A DNA stretch of 64,000 nucleotides from Symbiodinium natans. Its lineage: Eukaryota; Sar; Dinophyceae; Suessiales; Symbiodiniaceae. Every line of letters starts with the position of its first letter. Positions within the stretch are counted from its first letter, which is position 1. Under the pieces are notes generated by a model. It had not been told where the DNA came from. It worked only from the letters and a program-made list of their open reading frames with translations, and did not search any database. Of the stretch, positions 36,356 to 48,065 are shown one piece after another. The stretch covers positions 1 through 64,000 of the forward strand of contig CAJNDS010002574.1 of NCBI GenBank assembly GCA_905221605.1. Direction: 5' to 3'. The translations under genes were made by a program, and so were the position numbers.

Positions 36356-38480
36356 CAACACACCCCAGTTGCAACCAACACGCCTAACATTCCAGTACTT
36401 GATCTCATGGGCAGAGGACAACAGGAAGCCAAGAGAATGGCAGGAGGGCTGTCGAGGGAGCCTCCCGTGCAGCCTACGAGGCACAAAGATGTGGACCTCT
36501 CTGCGAAGCGGTATCGCCAGCAAGGGCAGATCCGCACATGCCATCTCTCTCTGGCATGGGAACGCCAAGGGCCTCATGGGCGGTGACCAAAGTGTGCCAA
36601 TCAAGCTGCTCCACCGTACTCGCAAGCAGCCTCGATATCAATGGGCGGCGCACAATTGTTGGAGGAGCTGCGTCTTTGTTGTTAAGTGGTGCTCACAATC
36701 CTTGTGTCAAGACATTAATGCACGTCCCCTTTCTGGTTTGGGATGGTAACTTTCTATCAGACCTGCACTAGGACTTGGTCCAATGGGCGACGACATGGAG
36801 TAGACTTTGCTATCCTACAAATTGTTTTTGCTCGGCTATGTGACGTTGGTGCCCTTTTGGCCTTAACATGTACATGTTCCTTGGATACGGCCGTGGACAG
36901 GTTACATTGTGCAGATATGACCTGCTGTGGATAATTGTGTGAGAAAAACAGCAGAGTTCCGAGCATTGTTTTGCCCCTTGCGCCGTTGAGCTGGGCAGCT
37001 TGATCCGGGACACGGGCTTGCACAAGCTACTGCAGTGTTGGGACATGTGCTGCTGAAGCATGCCGGACCATAATGACATTGCCGATCAAGCTGGAGCGGA
37101 TGAGGAACCGGAGTGCTGGACACTTTTGTCGTGGAACAGCTACAACAGCTACATTGCCTGTGCAATTGGAAGCTCTTGTGTGCGGCCCTGAGGGATTGGC
37201 TTCAAGGACTTGGCTCCCCTGTGCTGGCGTGGACAATAGCATGGCTGGTCAAAGTTTCAGGCGATGAAGGCTCCCGTGGAGATGGCCATGCCGCGCAGCA
37301 AGGGCAAGGCGAACAAAGGGTCTCCTGCACCTCGCTGGCAAGTGCACAATAGCCATGGCGCAGTGGGATGCTGCTACTGTGGTTGCCAGGACACCGGGCG
37401 CCACTCGGTCTGATGTGATATTCACATTCATATTTCATAGATTCTTCTCTCCTTGCCCTATGCCGGACAGTGGCATGCGCACGCCATGCACGAGACGACA
37501 CACTTTCTCATCGCAGTCTGGAATGACGATGCAGCGAAGCCTGCGCCATGGACCATTGTCCTGTCCTGCGTACCCGCGAGCGGGACAACATGTGGCAGGG
37601 ATGCTGAACACGCACTTCTCGGGCAACAGGGATATGAGCACTCGCGGAGCTAGCCAACTGTGATCAAATCTGTCCAACGCGCACAATGCTTTCAGAGGAC
37701 CGCAGATGATACCCCCTTTTGACGTGTCCTGGACATGCCATGTACAGATGTGCTGTTGTTGCGAGATGGCAGACAGGGTCGCCACGTCTGCTTACAGGCA
37801 CCCAGCAGTTTCCGAGCTGCGTTGCGGCCCCCGTCGAAACGGCTACAGAAGCTGGCTGCTCTACCCTGCAAGCTAATTGGGGCTGCGAGGTTTAGGGAGT
37901 TAGGGTAGAGCTGAAGCAAAGAAAACCAAAAGATGCAGGGCCTGGTCTGGCGGGTTGGTCATCACCTCTGCGAAGCTCCCAGTGAGACTTCCGGCCACGA
38001 AGCTCAGGGACACCTGCTCAGGGGTTGTTGCTCTCTTGATTCCTTGTTGTTCCTGCCACGACAACGAAGTAAGGGAAAACGTTGTTTAAGCAAACGCATG
38101 AACACTTCCCATATCTTTCCGTGCTTACTCTTCCTTACCCTTCCTTGCCCTTCCTTACCCTTCCTTACCTCTTGCCTGATTGGATCGAAAGCTCGGCATC
38201 GCGCTCAAGAGAAATGACTTTGTGGGCCCGATCCTGCGATTCGGACACTTTGCAGGCTTTGGAGGACTTTCGAATTATTTGAGGAACCTTCCTCTGGCAG
38301 TCTTGTGTGGTCTTGATGGGACCCTTGCCAGGCCTAGGGCTCGTTCAGGAACCTGACCGAAAAGGTGCCATTCGCTTCTGCTTCAGACAAGGCGCGTTTG
38401 GAGGACCACCTGTACATGCAGGCAGCTAGTAAGCTCCACTGGCCCTACCTTTCAATAGAATCTGTCTGACAGGAACCCCT
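36356..38480. other. No supportable gene
   Basis: Several plus-strand frames (for example 36,538-36,771 and 37,453-37,653) read a little like protein but have no recognisable motif or partner. A TTCCTTACCC-type pyrimidine repeat lies at about 38,124-38,170. Confidence 0.35.
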
Positions 38481-38499
38481 CCCACATGTCAGCCAAAGT

Positions 38500-38510
38500 C
38501 AGCTTCTCGC

Positions 38511-38541
<31 letters not shown>

Positions 38542-38870
38542 CGTTTTCTCTTGGGCACGGACACCGTTGGCCAGGGACTTGCGCAGCACGCCCATCCCCA
38601 CCTGTGGGCACACAGGCCACAGGCGGGCCACAAGCGGTCTGTGACCGACCCAACCTACTTGTAGTAACTCGTCGAAATCTGAGCACCACATGTTGGGCCC
38701 CGCACGCCACTGAAGAAGCGCGGCGGGCCGCCCATCTCCCACAACTCCTCACAGGCCTCGGGGAATTGTTGGGAGAGGATGTAAGGCATGTAGGGATCCA
38801 TACGATACGGAGATTGTGGGATCCAGCGGTTTTGAGCTTGGAGCTCGGTGCATCAACAGATTTGGGCCTT
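38500..38870 (-). CDS. Exon-like region of an unknown protein
   Basis: A minus-strand frame from about 38,860 reads QAQNRWIPQSPYRMDPYMPY, then ILSQQFPEACEELWEMGGPP and RFFSG, with a Pro/Tyr-rich composition that is unlikely to be chance. About 150 bases further on, after CCCACAG|G, a second frame reads MGVLRKSLANGVRAQ before running into a CT microsatellite (38,511-38,535). The donor between them is not clear; GTAGGT follows the first frame but the phase does not match. I do not recognise the protein. Confidence 0.4.
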
Positions 38871-41800
38871 GGGGTCCATTCGGATGACACGAGGAGCCCC
38901 CCCAACAACAGCGGCCTCACTGCTTTTTTCTACAACTTGATGCGAGACGCAGCTGCTCTGTTCGGACAGTCCTAGCACGTCTTCTCAACCTGACAATCTG
39001 AAGGGTCTTCAGTGTGTCCACTGAGCAACTGGCCGTTGCGATGCCCACGTTGTTGGCAATCCTCGGACAAGACTCAGCTCCAAGCCCGGACACCCACAGG
39101 AGCCAGCCCCGATGTCGGAAGGCTGAGGCAGCCGGCTGATAATTCTTGATGACGACTGGAGGGTTGGCCAAGAACTCGCCAGTGCCCGCAGCCAACATGC
39201 TCACACCGAACCTTCGGAATGTGGAGGGGTCTGCGGACTGTTCTTAAACGTTTCAAGAATTCAAGCGTCTGAAGCTTACAGTGGGCTTCAATGTGTTTAC
39301 AGTGTGCTACGAAGATTCGACGAAGATGTTCACGCAGCCGACTTAAGCCTTAAGCTGACTGACTCCACAGCATCACAGGCCGATCATCCGTCTGGCTGGA
39401 AGCTTGGAGCGCTTATTCGCACTTCATGGCGTTTTGCCGTTTTGCCCCCCGATTTTTTTGCACTCGTTCACACGAGTTGGACCCCAGCTCCCCCTCAAAG
39501 CTCCTCAAGTCCTCATCACGAGAGGCAATGTGTGCAATGAAGACCCATGGCGCAGGCGTGGCAAAAGGACTGAGCAGCTGGGGCGCGGGCGACACCACCT
39601 TGCTGCCTGAAGCGTCGCAGGTCGATTTCAAACTTGTCCGTCTCTTCTGTGTATTTTTAAAATCAACAGGAAGGGGTCCCACCGACTGTTACTGCCCTCT
39701 CTCCACAAGTTGACTAAAAAAGGTGGGGGAGGACTTCATTGAACTTGCTTGCAGACGCTTATTGGCACATAGAGGCGATCAGAAGGCACTCAAGGCCCGA
39801 CCTTGCTTCCGCCCCGCCAAGCCCTGACTATTTGCCCTACACGCACCCGGGTGAAAAAACCTAAACCCACCAAAACCTAAACCCTGAATCTTAAACCCAC
39901 CACGAACAACCGTATACCCTGAACCCTAAAGCCACTGTGAGCCACGGGGGCAGGGTGAAATTCCTAAACCCGACAGCTTCAAACCCCAAAACCCAAAACA
40001 ACCAAAACCCAACACCCACCAGGGTGGACAGGGGGGGGGGGGGGGGGGGGATGCATATACCACGTGCGGGGGGTGACGCCTCTAGATGCTTAGAGGCGCT
40101 TAAGGACGCTTGTGTTGGAAAGCTTGAATCGGCGCATTTAGAGGTGCGCAGAAACGCTCAGAAGGTGCTGGCAGATGCATGCTTGAAGACGTATTGCGCG
40201 AGAAAGAATCATAAGTCTTATTGCGCTTCCGAACGGAAGGGCCTTGTCTGAGATTATCTCAGACATCGACGGCACTTCCACGACGCTTACACAGGCTTAG
40301 ACTTAAAGGCTTGAGCTCACGTTTACGCAGAGCATTTCCCTTCGTGGTGAGGTTCCTTATCAGCTCGCCCTCTGAGCCGTTAAAGCCTGCGGGTCCTTGG
40401 CTGCTGGCCTCCTGAAGCCTTCTTGACTCGAAGCCACAGGAATCTCTAAAAAACCCCTTGCGAGAGTTGTTGAGCTGGGCGGCAGCATCCACCTCTGCTC
40501 TGAGCGGCTTTCTGCCACTTATCCAGTCGCTTCCTTGGGCGTCGTCTTTAGTGTATGTTGTTTTGGCCGGGGGGGGGGGGGGGGGTGTGCTGACAACGTA
40601 CCTGCAGCTCCAAAACAAGATGACCAAGGGTTCTGAATCAGGCTTGTTGCTCCAGCAGAGCTTCATCTTGGAAATCACACACCACCGAAGCTGCAAGTGC
40701 TCTTGAGCTTGCAGCTGACAAAAAGAGTCCCTGTCCGTAGCCAGGAGTACATCGATTGGGAATGTCAAGTCTCAATCCTCAGCAATGCCAAGCATCTGCA
40801 GCGTCATGTTGAGGAGGAGGGTGACCCCAAATCGGAAACCTTGCCTGGCCAGCGCACCATGCACCCACCACGAGGCTGCGCTGATCGCGGGTGAGTCTTT
40901 ACCAGTACCGTTGCAGCTGTTTCGGAAAAAGTTACAAAAGGGGGATGGAAAAAAAGTAGTAAAAGGCACATCAACATTAGCACTCTAAACCGAACACGTT
41001 GTAAATGGCTCTCCGATCCTCAATCGTGCAGCGTTCACTGCTCCATGGAGTGCCAGCATGCTTCGACTGTGTGTAACATCGCACTTAAAGCCCTTAAGCC
41101 TAGCCCCTAGCCGAGCCACGCAAAGGAGCCCATGAAGATTCCGACCTGAGCACTGGGGGCTTGATCTCAGGACCCTCATCTGAGGCAACAGCAAGCCGTA
41201 CTCCGAACATTTCTGCCGGCGATGAGCAGGCATTGAAAAAATCAGCTTCTAGAGGGTGGGCCCGCAACACTGAAACCCGACGACACCTCTCTACTCCGAC
41301 TCTACTTGGCCAAGATGCACATAAACACAAAGACCACGCGTAACATGTGGACCCGCTATATCCAAACACAAAGAATCAAGGACATATGGCTCAGTTAACT
41401 GTCAGGCAATTCCCCCCGCCCCTCCCCCCTCCCCCAAATAAGTACCGGACGAAGTAATCACCAAATTTGTCGGGCATAGGCTTGCCCACATGGCGGAGCC
41501 TCAGCTGCTGGCATTCTTTTCTTCGACAGGACGAGCTGTTGTTTTTGCTGTTCCTTCCTTTTTCTGAAGATATACACCGCCCGGCAAGACGGCGGGACTG
41601 TTTCGTGATATGATGTGATATGCTTCTACAGCTATACACCACGAGGCGGACTCGTCCCTGGCGTCTCGAACGGGCGTCATGGATGTGCTCTTCTTGTGGC
41701 CAAAGCTAAGAAAGCACGCCCCACCCCGTCGGGAAAGGTGCTTCTATTCCACGATGCCAAAGCACACATATACCAGCCGATTTACGCAAACAACAATAAT

Positions 41801-44800
41801 AAACCCGGCCCTAAAGCAAAACGTGTGGTTGGCCTATGGAGACAGGTTTGACGGCGTGGCCCACAAATACCATGTGAACGAAGTGAACAGAAGAAAGAAC
41901 AAAACAAAAAGCAATTGAAGACAAGTATACGCCTGATCTTACTTGTAAATTGGGCTTCTCGAAGCATCCAAGACCTACTACTCATGCTATGTGCAAGCGC
42001 AAAGTGACTGTGACAAATATGGGAGTTTGTTCAGGTGCCCTGAGAACGAATATTAACGGGGAAGCGAGGATGCCCGAACATATCATTTTCGGAGTATGTT
42101 TCATGTAGTTCGTAGGATCGTTCACTTCGCTCACCCGAACAAATAATAAACGTAGTTCTCGCAACTCCATGTACCTCTTCTTCATATTCATGCATCTTGG
42201 CTGTTCAGCTTCTGCGGACACTAGAGACAGGGGCAGCGTGTCAAGGTGAAGTGAGGATAGAGTCGGATAGCGCCTAGAGTGACCGGATGTTTTCAATGTC
42301 AAGAAGCTGCCACACTGGCGAACTAACTTTGACACCGTAACTAAGTCCATGCCACCGCAATGAAATTCTTCACCTGCCTCCGTGTTTTGAAAGCGTTGCC
42401 AAACACTCAAGATATTTGATCTGAAGTGTGTTTAGTGAGCTCGCGAGCACATTACTTTTCAAATATTGAATTGGGTCCTTTGTTTTCCCTGGCATGTTTG
42501 CCTTTCATGCCGCATCAAACACGTTCACGGGCTTGTGCAGACCGCATGAGAGCGGGAAAAGACAAGCCAGGGAAAATTCCCGTGACTTCCTGTTGAAAAG
42601 GGACTAACAAGACCTAGATTGTTTTGGTCATGGTATCCTGGGTTCCTTGTCAAGAGAGTTCCTTTCAAGAGCTGTAGAGCCAGCCAGGATTCCAGAGGGA
42701 AAGACGTTCCATTCCGGAGTAAGCACACCTAAGGCCTTGGGCCAAGACGTGAGGGTGAGGACAACCGAGGATTTGGGGAAAGTATGGGAAAGCTGCAAAG
42801 GTGCCCCAGGTTCTGAAGCAAAGCTGAACCTAGGAACCCTTCAACGTCCCAAAAAGCCCCGGAATCCTGGACGACTGCGGCGTTCCCAAGTGCTCTAGAG
42901 CGGCGTCTTCGCCACATCAAGCCTCAGCTATGGAGTTTGGCAGTGGTCACGGCTCTGGTGTGTGCTCGTCTCTGCTTAGGACGAACGGTGCAATGCAAGC
43001 TCCATCGCAAGCCTTCGGCGAGCAAAGAAACGAAAAAACGGTCTGACCCCTCTTCAATGAGACGCGCAAAGAAAGCCCTATAAAACAAAAACCCAAGTTC
43101 GCCCCTTATAACCACTCTAAGAGTCGGCTCCCCCCCCAAACACTCTAAAAAAACAGCCGAGGCGGCTGGTGCGTCACCGCGGCAGACAGGACGCCCGCAA
43201 GGCCCCCAGCCCAGAAGGTGAAGCTCCGCTGGATCTTGGAATCTTTCTTTGCTTCTCTCGTGGGTTCTCTCTTGATTTTTAGCTCCCCTTAAGTATTTAT
43301 ATAAATTTACATATTTACCAACACTTTCTAGGACTGACTTGAGGGATGCAGTTCTGGGAGTTAGGGGGGATTCTGGGTGGTGGAGATGCTACTTCGGATC
43401 GCAACACTCGAATCGGGAGCCAACATCGGTCAAGGAGCCAGTGCTACCGGACGCCCCACCGGATGCCAAGTCAATTTATACCACATGACACCGAACACAC
43501 ATAACAATTGAATCATAGCTTACAACACACGCCACGTGAGAAAGCAACCTTGCTTCGCTTGATAAAAACACGATGTTGACGGAATGGTGGTAGAAAACTA
43601 AACTAAACCTCACCAAGGTACGTAGTGTAGGAGAGCACTGAAAAAACAGGAGTTGCGTTTCTCGACTTGCAACATAAAAGAGAGAATTACAGAGGTACTG
43701 GCATTCTCCGGCAGTGGCGGCTTGAACTCTTCGCCATCGTCGAGACCTGCACGGAACGAGCCTCCCACAGAATCCCCAAAGAGCGACACATCACGAAACC
43801 ACATGCTTCACGGAACTTCACGGATCGCGGCCTTCCACGGATGGCTTTCGTCGGCGGCGTTTCCGAATCTGAACACGAGAATGCCACAAGGAGGCTTTAG
43901 CTTCGTAAGGACCAGACAGTTGGGCACAGTGGACCCGGGACTGTACATGACTGTACTATCGCCGCTGTAGCCCCTTGGGGTGCTGGAAAGTGGAAAGCTT
44001 TGGTCAGAGTTCGTTGCACCTGGTTGCGCAGCAACAGGCACAGCAAAGCCGCGAACAAAACACCCACCACGGCGACCAGCATGGCAATGCAAAGCTACAT
44101 GTGACAATGCGATTGTGCTTCTGTGAGGCTAAAAGCTGCTTCGCTGTGTGGTAAACTTGGGCATAATCCCCATAGGGTCCTTATGCGGATGTTAAGGTCA
44201 CTACGAGGGTCTGCGAATTCATGGCAAGTGCCATGCAGCTATGCACCTGCGTATTCTGAGTACTCTGCGTGTCCGCGTGTTCTGCGTGTTTTTCGTGTCT
44301 CTCTAAGAAGTGGCCCATCTGAGCACAATTGTCAGGGCATGGACCGCAAAACTCAGCAGCTGCCAGGCACGCAACGGCATGCAGCGGCGCGCAGCTTTAG
44401 TGCTGGAAAAAACAGACCAAAAGCAAGCTTAAGGCAAGGTGAACCCACAAAAGATGGGGGCTTTTCGGTTGTGCGCGCGCAGAACCGCGTCAGAATCGGT
44501 GTGTTCAGCTTGGAGGTGGCCCGAATCGGAATCCTGCGCCATGAAGGACACAGGAAGTCGGAGGCAAGTACTTCGGTGGGTTGAGGCAACTCCTTGCACA
44601 CAAAGCGATCAAAACCGTTTCCCTGTACCCTCGTGTCATGGCAGGGCGGTGTGAGATTTGTGCCAATGAACTACAACCTCAAAACTCAAAAGCAATGTCG
44701 GGGGCAAGATTCGTCAGTGGATGGAAGCCTCCAAACCCGTATCTCAAGACAATATTGAGAAGGGGTGTGGGGTGTAGTCATGTCGATGCTTCAAGCCGTG

Positions 44801-44980
44801 CAACATATCCCCCCAATTCAATCCCCTCACTGCACAGCTGTTTGTAGCCAACAACGGTCAAAGGCCCCTCTGCCTGCACCAGGCAATCCGCCAAATCCGC
44901 CAGCCCTCAGTTTTGAAGCAAGTTGAGACTAAACTATTTCACCCTGGCCAAAACGAAAGAAAGCAGATGAAAGCAGCCAG
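38871..44980. other. Mostly gene-free stretch with telomere-like and homopolymer repeats
   Basis: This holds a CCCTAAA-type telomere-like patch (39,850-40,020), G runs of 20 (40,031-40,050) and 17 bases (40,569-40,585), and otherwise mixed sequence. A minus-strand frame at 40,259-40,768 has an exon-like C-terminal half (LRAEVDAAAQLNNSRKGFF, then GSEGELIRNLTTKGNALRK) but is interrupted by the poly-G run as poly-proline; I cannot support it as a gene. Nothing convincing was found between 40.8 and 44.98 kb. Confidence 0.35.
39850..40020 (-). repeat. Degenerate telomere-like patch (CCCTAAA)n
   Basis: Scattered AACCCTAAA, AAACCTAAACCC and CCCAAAACC words are packed here, the reverse-complement orientation of the array at 2.3 kb. 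Units are no longer contiguous. Confidence 0.65.
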
Positions 44981-44982
44981 AC

Positions 44983-45298
44983 AGACGAGAGACAGAGAGA
45001 CAGAGAGACAGAGAGACAGAGAGAGAGAGACGAGAGACCGAGAGACCGAGAGACCGAGAGACCGAGAGACCGAGAGACCGAGAGACCGAGAGACCGAGAG
45101 ACCGAGAGACCGAGAGACCGAGAGACCGAGAGACAGAGAGACCGAGAGACCGAGAGACCGAGAGACCGAGAGACCGAGAGACCGAGAGACCGAGAGACCG
45201 AGAGACCGAGAGACCGAGAGACCGAGAGACCGAGAGACCGAGAGACCGAGAGACCGAGAGACCGAGAGACCGAGAGACCGAGAGACCGAGAGACCGAG
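44983..45298 (+). repeat. Octamer microsatellite (AGAGACCG)n
   Basis: About 45 bases of GAGACAGA-type units change into roughly 33 units of AGAGACCG, with one AGAGACAG variant near 45,129. It ends exactly where the 259-base direct repeat begins. Arg-Glu-Asp frames across it are artefacts. Confidence 0.97.
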
Positions 45299-45557
45299 CA
45301 CTTCCTATTGTGACCGCTCGCAACTCACTGATCACAAGCGACTGCCACAAGTGAACTTTTTATGCAGCGCTCAGGCATGGGGACGAGCGTCAGCGTTCGA
45401 TCGAAGAACAACAAAATCGCACCCCTCCCGCATGCCCCAACGACATGATCTCGAGCGAGTGGATCCGTATCGACCTCAATCCTACTTCGCGTAGGACACA
45501 TCACACATCAACTCGAAAGAGAGACGTGCGACACGAAAAAGGACGAACCAAGATCCC
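45299..45557 (-). repeat. 259-base direct repeat, distal copy
   Basis: By eye it is identical over its whole length to 45,721-45,979 (constant offset of 422). It abuts the octamer microsatellite. With the other copy and the 163-base spacer it forms a B-A-B arrangement on the 3' side of the reverse-transcriptase frame to its right. Confidence 0.9.
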
Positions 45558-45626
45558 CTCACACAAGAAAGGAGAGGGTGGGTGGGAAAAGAAAATTTCT
45601 CAATCCCTGTGGGAGGCTGACGATCG

Positions 45627-45646
45627 CTTCAGCCAAAATGGCCACG
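45627..45646 (-). other. Spliced-leader-like sequence (DinoSL relic candidate)
   Basis: Read on the minus strand, these 20 bases match the dinoflagellate trans-spliced leader at 18 positions, including the unbroken core GCCATTTTGGCT; the two differences are A to G before the core and C to G after it. Relict leader sequences in genomic DNA are known from reverse-transcribed trans-spliced mRNAs. It lies in the spacer between the two 259-base repeats, in the same orientation as the retroelement frame. It is short, so chance is not excluded, but a match this good is unexpected in 64 kb. Confidence 0.5.
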
Positions 45647-45720
45647 ATCGCAGCCTTCATGTGATCTCACAACTTGAAGTGGCCCTCGAACCCCTACCTA
45701 CCAAGCCGTCATTCGAGAAC

Positions 45721-45979
45721 CACTTCCTATTGTGACCGCTCGCAACTCACTGATCACAAGCGACTGCCACAAGTGAACTTTTTATGCAGCGCTCAGGCAT
45801 GGGGACGAGCGTCAGCGTTCGATCGAAGAACAACAAAATCGCACCCCTCCCGCATGCCCCAACGACATGATCTCGAGCGAGTGGATCCGTATCGACCTCA
45901 ATCCTACTTCGCGTAGGACACATCACACATCAACTCGAAAGAGAGACGTGCGACACGAAAAAGGACGAACCAAGATCCC
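45721..45979 (-). repeat. 259-base direct repeat, proximal copy
   Basis: Second identical copy, lying 38 bases from the end of the RNase H frame. Near-perfect identity between copies next to a decayed coding region suggests either recent insertion followed by rapid frameshift, or gene conversion. Confidence 0.9.
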
Positions 45980-46016
45980 GTGCTTGAAACGCACGGTTGT
46001 TTTTGACAGACTGCGA

Positions 46017-47575
46017 TCAAATCTCAGTGTCTTTCAGATCCGTAGGCCAACAACACCGAACGGAAAGCCAGCCTGCAGCTTCCCCGATCGACATCCGGTC
46101 TCTCGAGGGCCAGTCGGCCGGATTAGAGTCCGATGAAATCCGATCAATGAACATGTTGGCCTTTAGCTTCAGAGCCAGATTCCAAAAGACCTCAATCAAG
46201 TGAGAAAGATCCTCCTTCGCGGAGTAGCCCTTCACGAGCGCAGCTTCAACCGGCTCCGAGTCAATCAGAAGAAGGATGTCACGATTCCGAACGCTTTCAG
46301 CGAACGTCTCCATCGCGAGCACTGGGGCGATCATCTCGATTGGAACGATCTGTGTCGTTCTCGGAATCCACTTCGTGGATAATTAAACGTTCCGGGATGA
46401 CCTCCGAAAATTGAAGCGGCTTGCTCAGGCATCGATCAAACAGAACAGCTCCCACACGATCAGGACCCACCTCTCGCTTTCGGGGATCCGGAGTAAAGCC
46501 GTCTGTGAAGATCACCACATCGCACTTCTTCGGGGCTGTCAAGGGGATCGCTCTCGGGGGCCCTTCTCTGATCAAGAACTTCCACTGCTGAAGCGAACGC
46601 TTCAACGCGTCGTTCAAGGCCAGACGATCATCGGCCCTATCCTTGAGGTACTGCCTCTCCGAGAGAGGTCGGAAGAAAGCTCCACCGACTTTGCCCCACA
46701 ACTGACTCGCCCCGAACATGAGCTTGCCTTTGAGCTTGCCAGCCATTCCCGGATCCAGGATATTGCTGGAGAGGATGTCATCGATGGCGCTGATCAACTC
46801 CTCCTTTCGATCCTGCTTAATCTCGAGGATCATGTCCCGGAGGTTGTAGGTCACCCCCAGGATCGTCGGGTCGGACGATCGCTGCAGCTTCTTCTGGTCG
46901 AAGCGAGCGCCCAACCACCAATGAACAGCTATCGCCACCTGGTGTGCCTCCGCGGACAGATCCTCGCGATCAAAGCCGTATTTGTCGTCGTAGAAGTTGA
47001 ACGCGACAATCTTGAAGACCTTCGTCAGGATCTCGTTGACGGCAGCCGATCGTCGGTTGTAGTTGTAGACAGCGGAAACAAGCCCAAAGACGCTGAACTT
47101 CCGGTGCTCTGGGGCAATCGGAACTTGCCGATAGGCTTTCTTTTCGTCGAGCACCCATCCCGACAACGGCCGATCGCCTACGGCCAGCTTGAGCTCCTTC
47201 AGCGCGGAGACGTTGACGTCCGTCGATGGGAGCTGCAACTTCTCGACGATCTCCGTGATCCTGTTGATCATGTTGGACGTCGCACTATCACACCCTCGAA
47301 CTTTGTCTTTCTGCACCACTTCGAACCTTTGCGTCGGGATCCAGTTCTCCACTCCAAGGAACTGAGAGACCTCCTGCTCAGTCGCGAACGGGCCGACGCA
47401 GGAACCGTCCTTCACATCCTCGAGCGTTCCGTCCCCCTTGAGGTCGCCGATTCGATCGACTTCACCTCTTGCCGCTTGGAGTAGGGTGGCCAGCGCCCAG
47501 AGCGCGCGATCTCGCCCACGATCGGAAACCCGTAGAGCAGGAATCGCGGCAAATCCTTGTGTTTTCCATGGGGGT
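46017..47575 (-). pseudogene. DIRS/Ngaro-like retroelement: reverse transcriptase and RNase H, frameshifted
   Basis: The main frame (47,415-46,297, open upstream) carries WIPTQRFEVVQKDKVRGCDS (entry to the palm), GWVLDEKKAYRQVPI, GLVSAVYNYNRRSA, the catalytic NFYDDKYGF, ARFDQKKL and TILGVTYNL. An RNase H domain follows, starting CDVVIFTDG. It then shifts by one base near 46,345-46,365 into a second frame with RDILLLIDSEPVEAALVKGYS and ADWPSRDR, the end of RNase H. A third, upstream frame (about 47,480-47,572) reads LYGFPIVGEIARSGRWPP. KFSV runs directly into FGLVSAV near 47,088, where relatives as I recall them have about 15-20 more residues, so a small in-frame deletion is likely. No tyrosine recombinase was found; that gene may be lost or beyond the break. 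The element is on the minus strand with its 3' end at the direct repeats. Confidence 0.7.
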
Positions 47576-47599
47576 TGTCAAACAGGTTTTAGGCAGTGC

Positions 47600-48060
47600 G
47601 AGCGCCAGGGCATGCGCGCAACTTCATGCCTGTACATGAGTGGAAACATGTCTGCAATCCTTGCATGAGTTAGCCCTTTGGAGGGCAATGTGTGTGTGTG
47701 GAAACAGGTATGTTCATCCTGGAAAGGCTTCACAGCCAACCACTTGCAGGGGGACAGAGGGAGGGCGGAGGGGCTCTGTCCAACGAAGCTCCCCTCCACA
47801 CTCCAGGTAAACGTACCTGCTTGTCTGCGCCTGGGCCCCGTTGTGGGCAGCTGGCGGGACATTCATTACATTCATCCTCATCTCATGTCGTGCTACGTCA
47901 TTCCTTCGTGTCTGGCGTAGCAGGGGCCTAAACCTTACCCCTGAAGGATCATCTCATCTCGTTTTCGTGTGCCATTCCTGTGGTCTGGCACACATGGTAC
48001 AAAACTTTCACCTCATCTTCATATCCAGGTAAGGTAGAGGTCATTCCATACAGTCACAAG
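47600..48060. other. No supportable gene
   Basis: Non-repetitive sequence between the retroelement and the TG tract. No part resembles the 163-base spacer between the direct repeats, which would have marked the element's 5' end. Confidence 0.4.
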
Positions 48061-48065
48061 ACCAG

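Noticed and set aside
44913-45494. Possible CRISPR or protein-repeat array at the octamer repeat
   Set aside because: The unit is 8 bases with no unique spacers, so it is a simple microsatellite.
46411-47484. 357-codon plus-strand frame across the retroelement
   Set aside because: It is antisense to the reverse-transcriptase frame, which has the conserved YDD, AYRQ and TDG motifs. The plus frame has none of its own.
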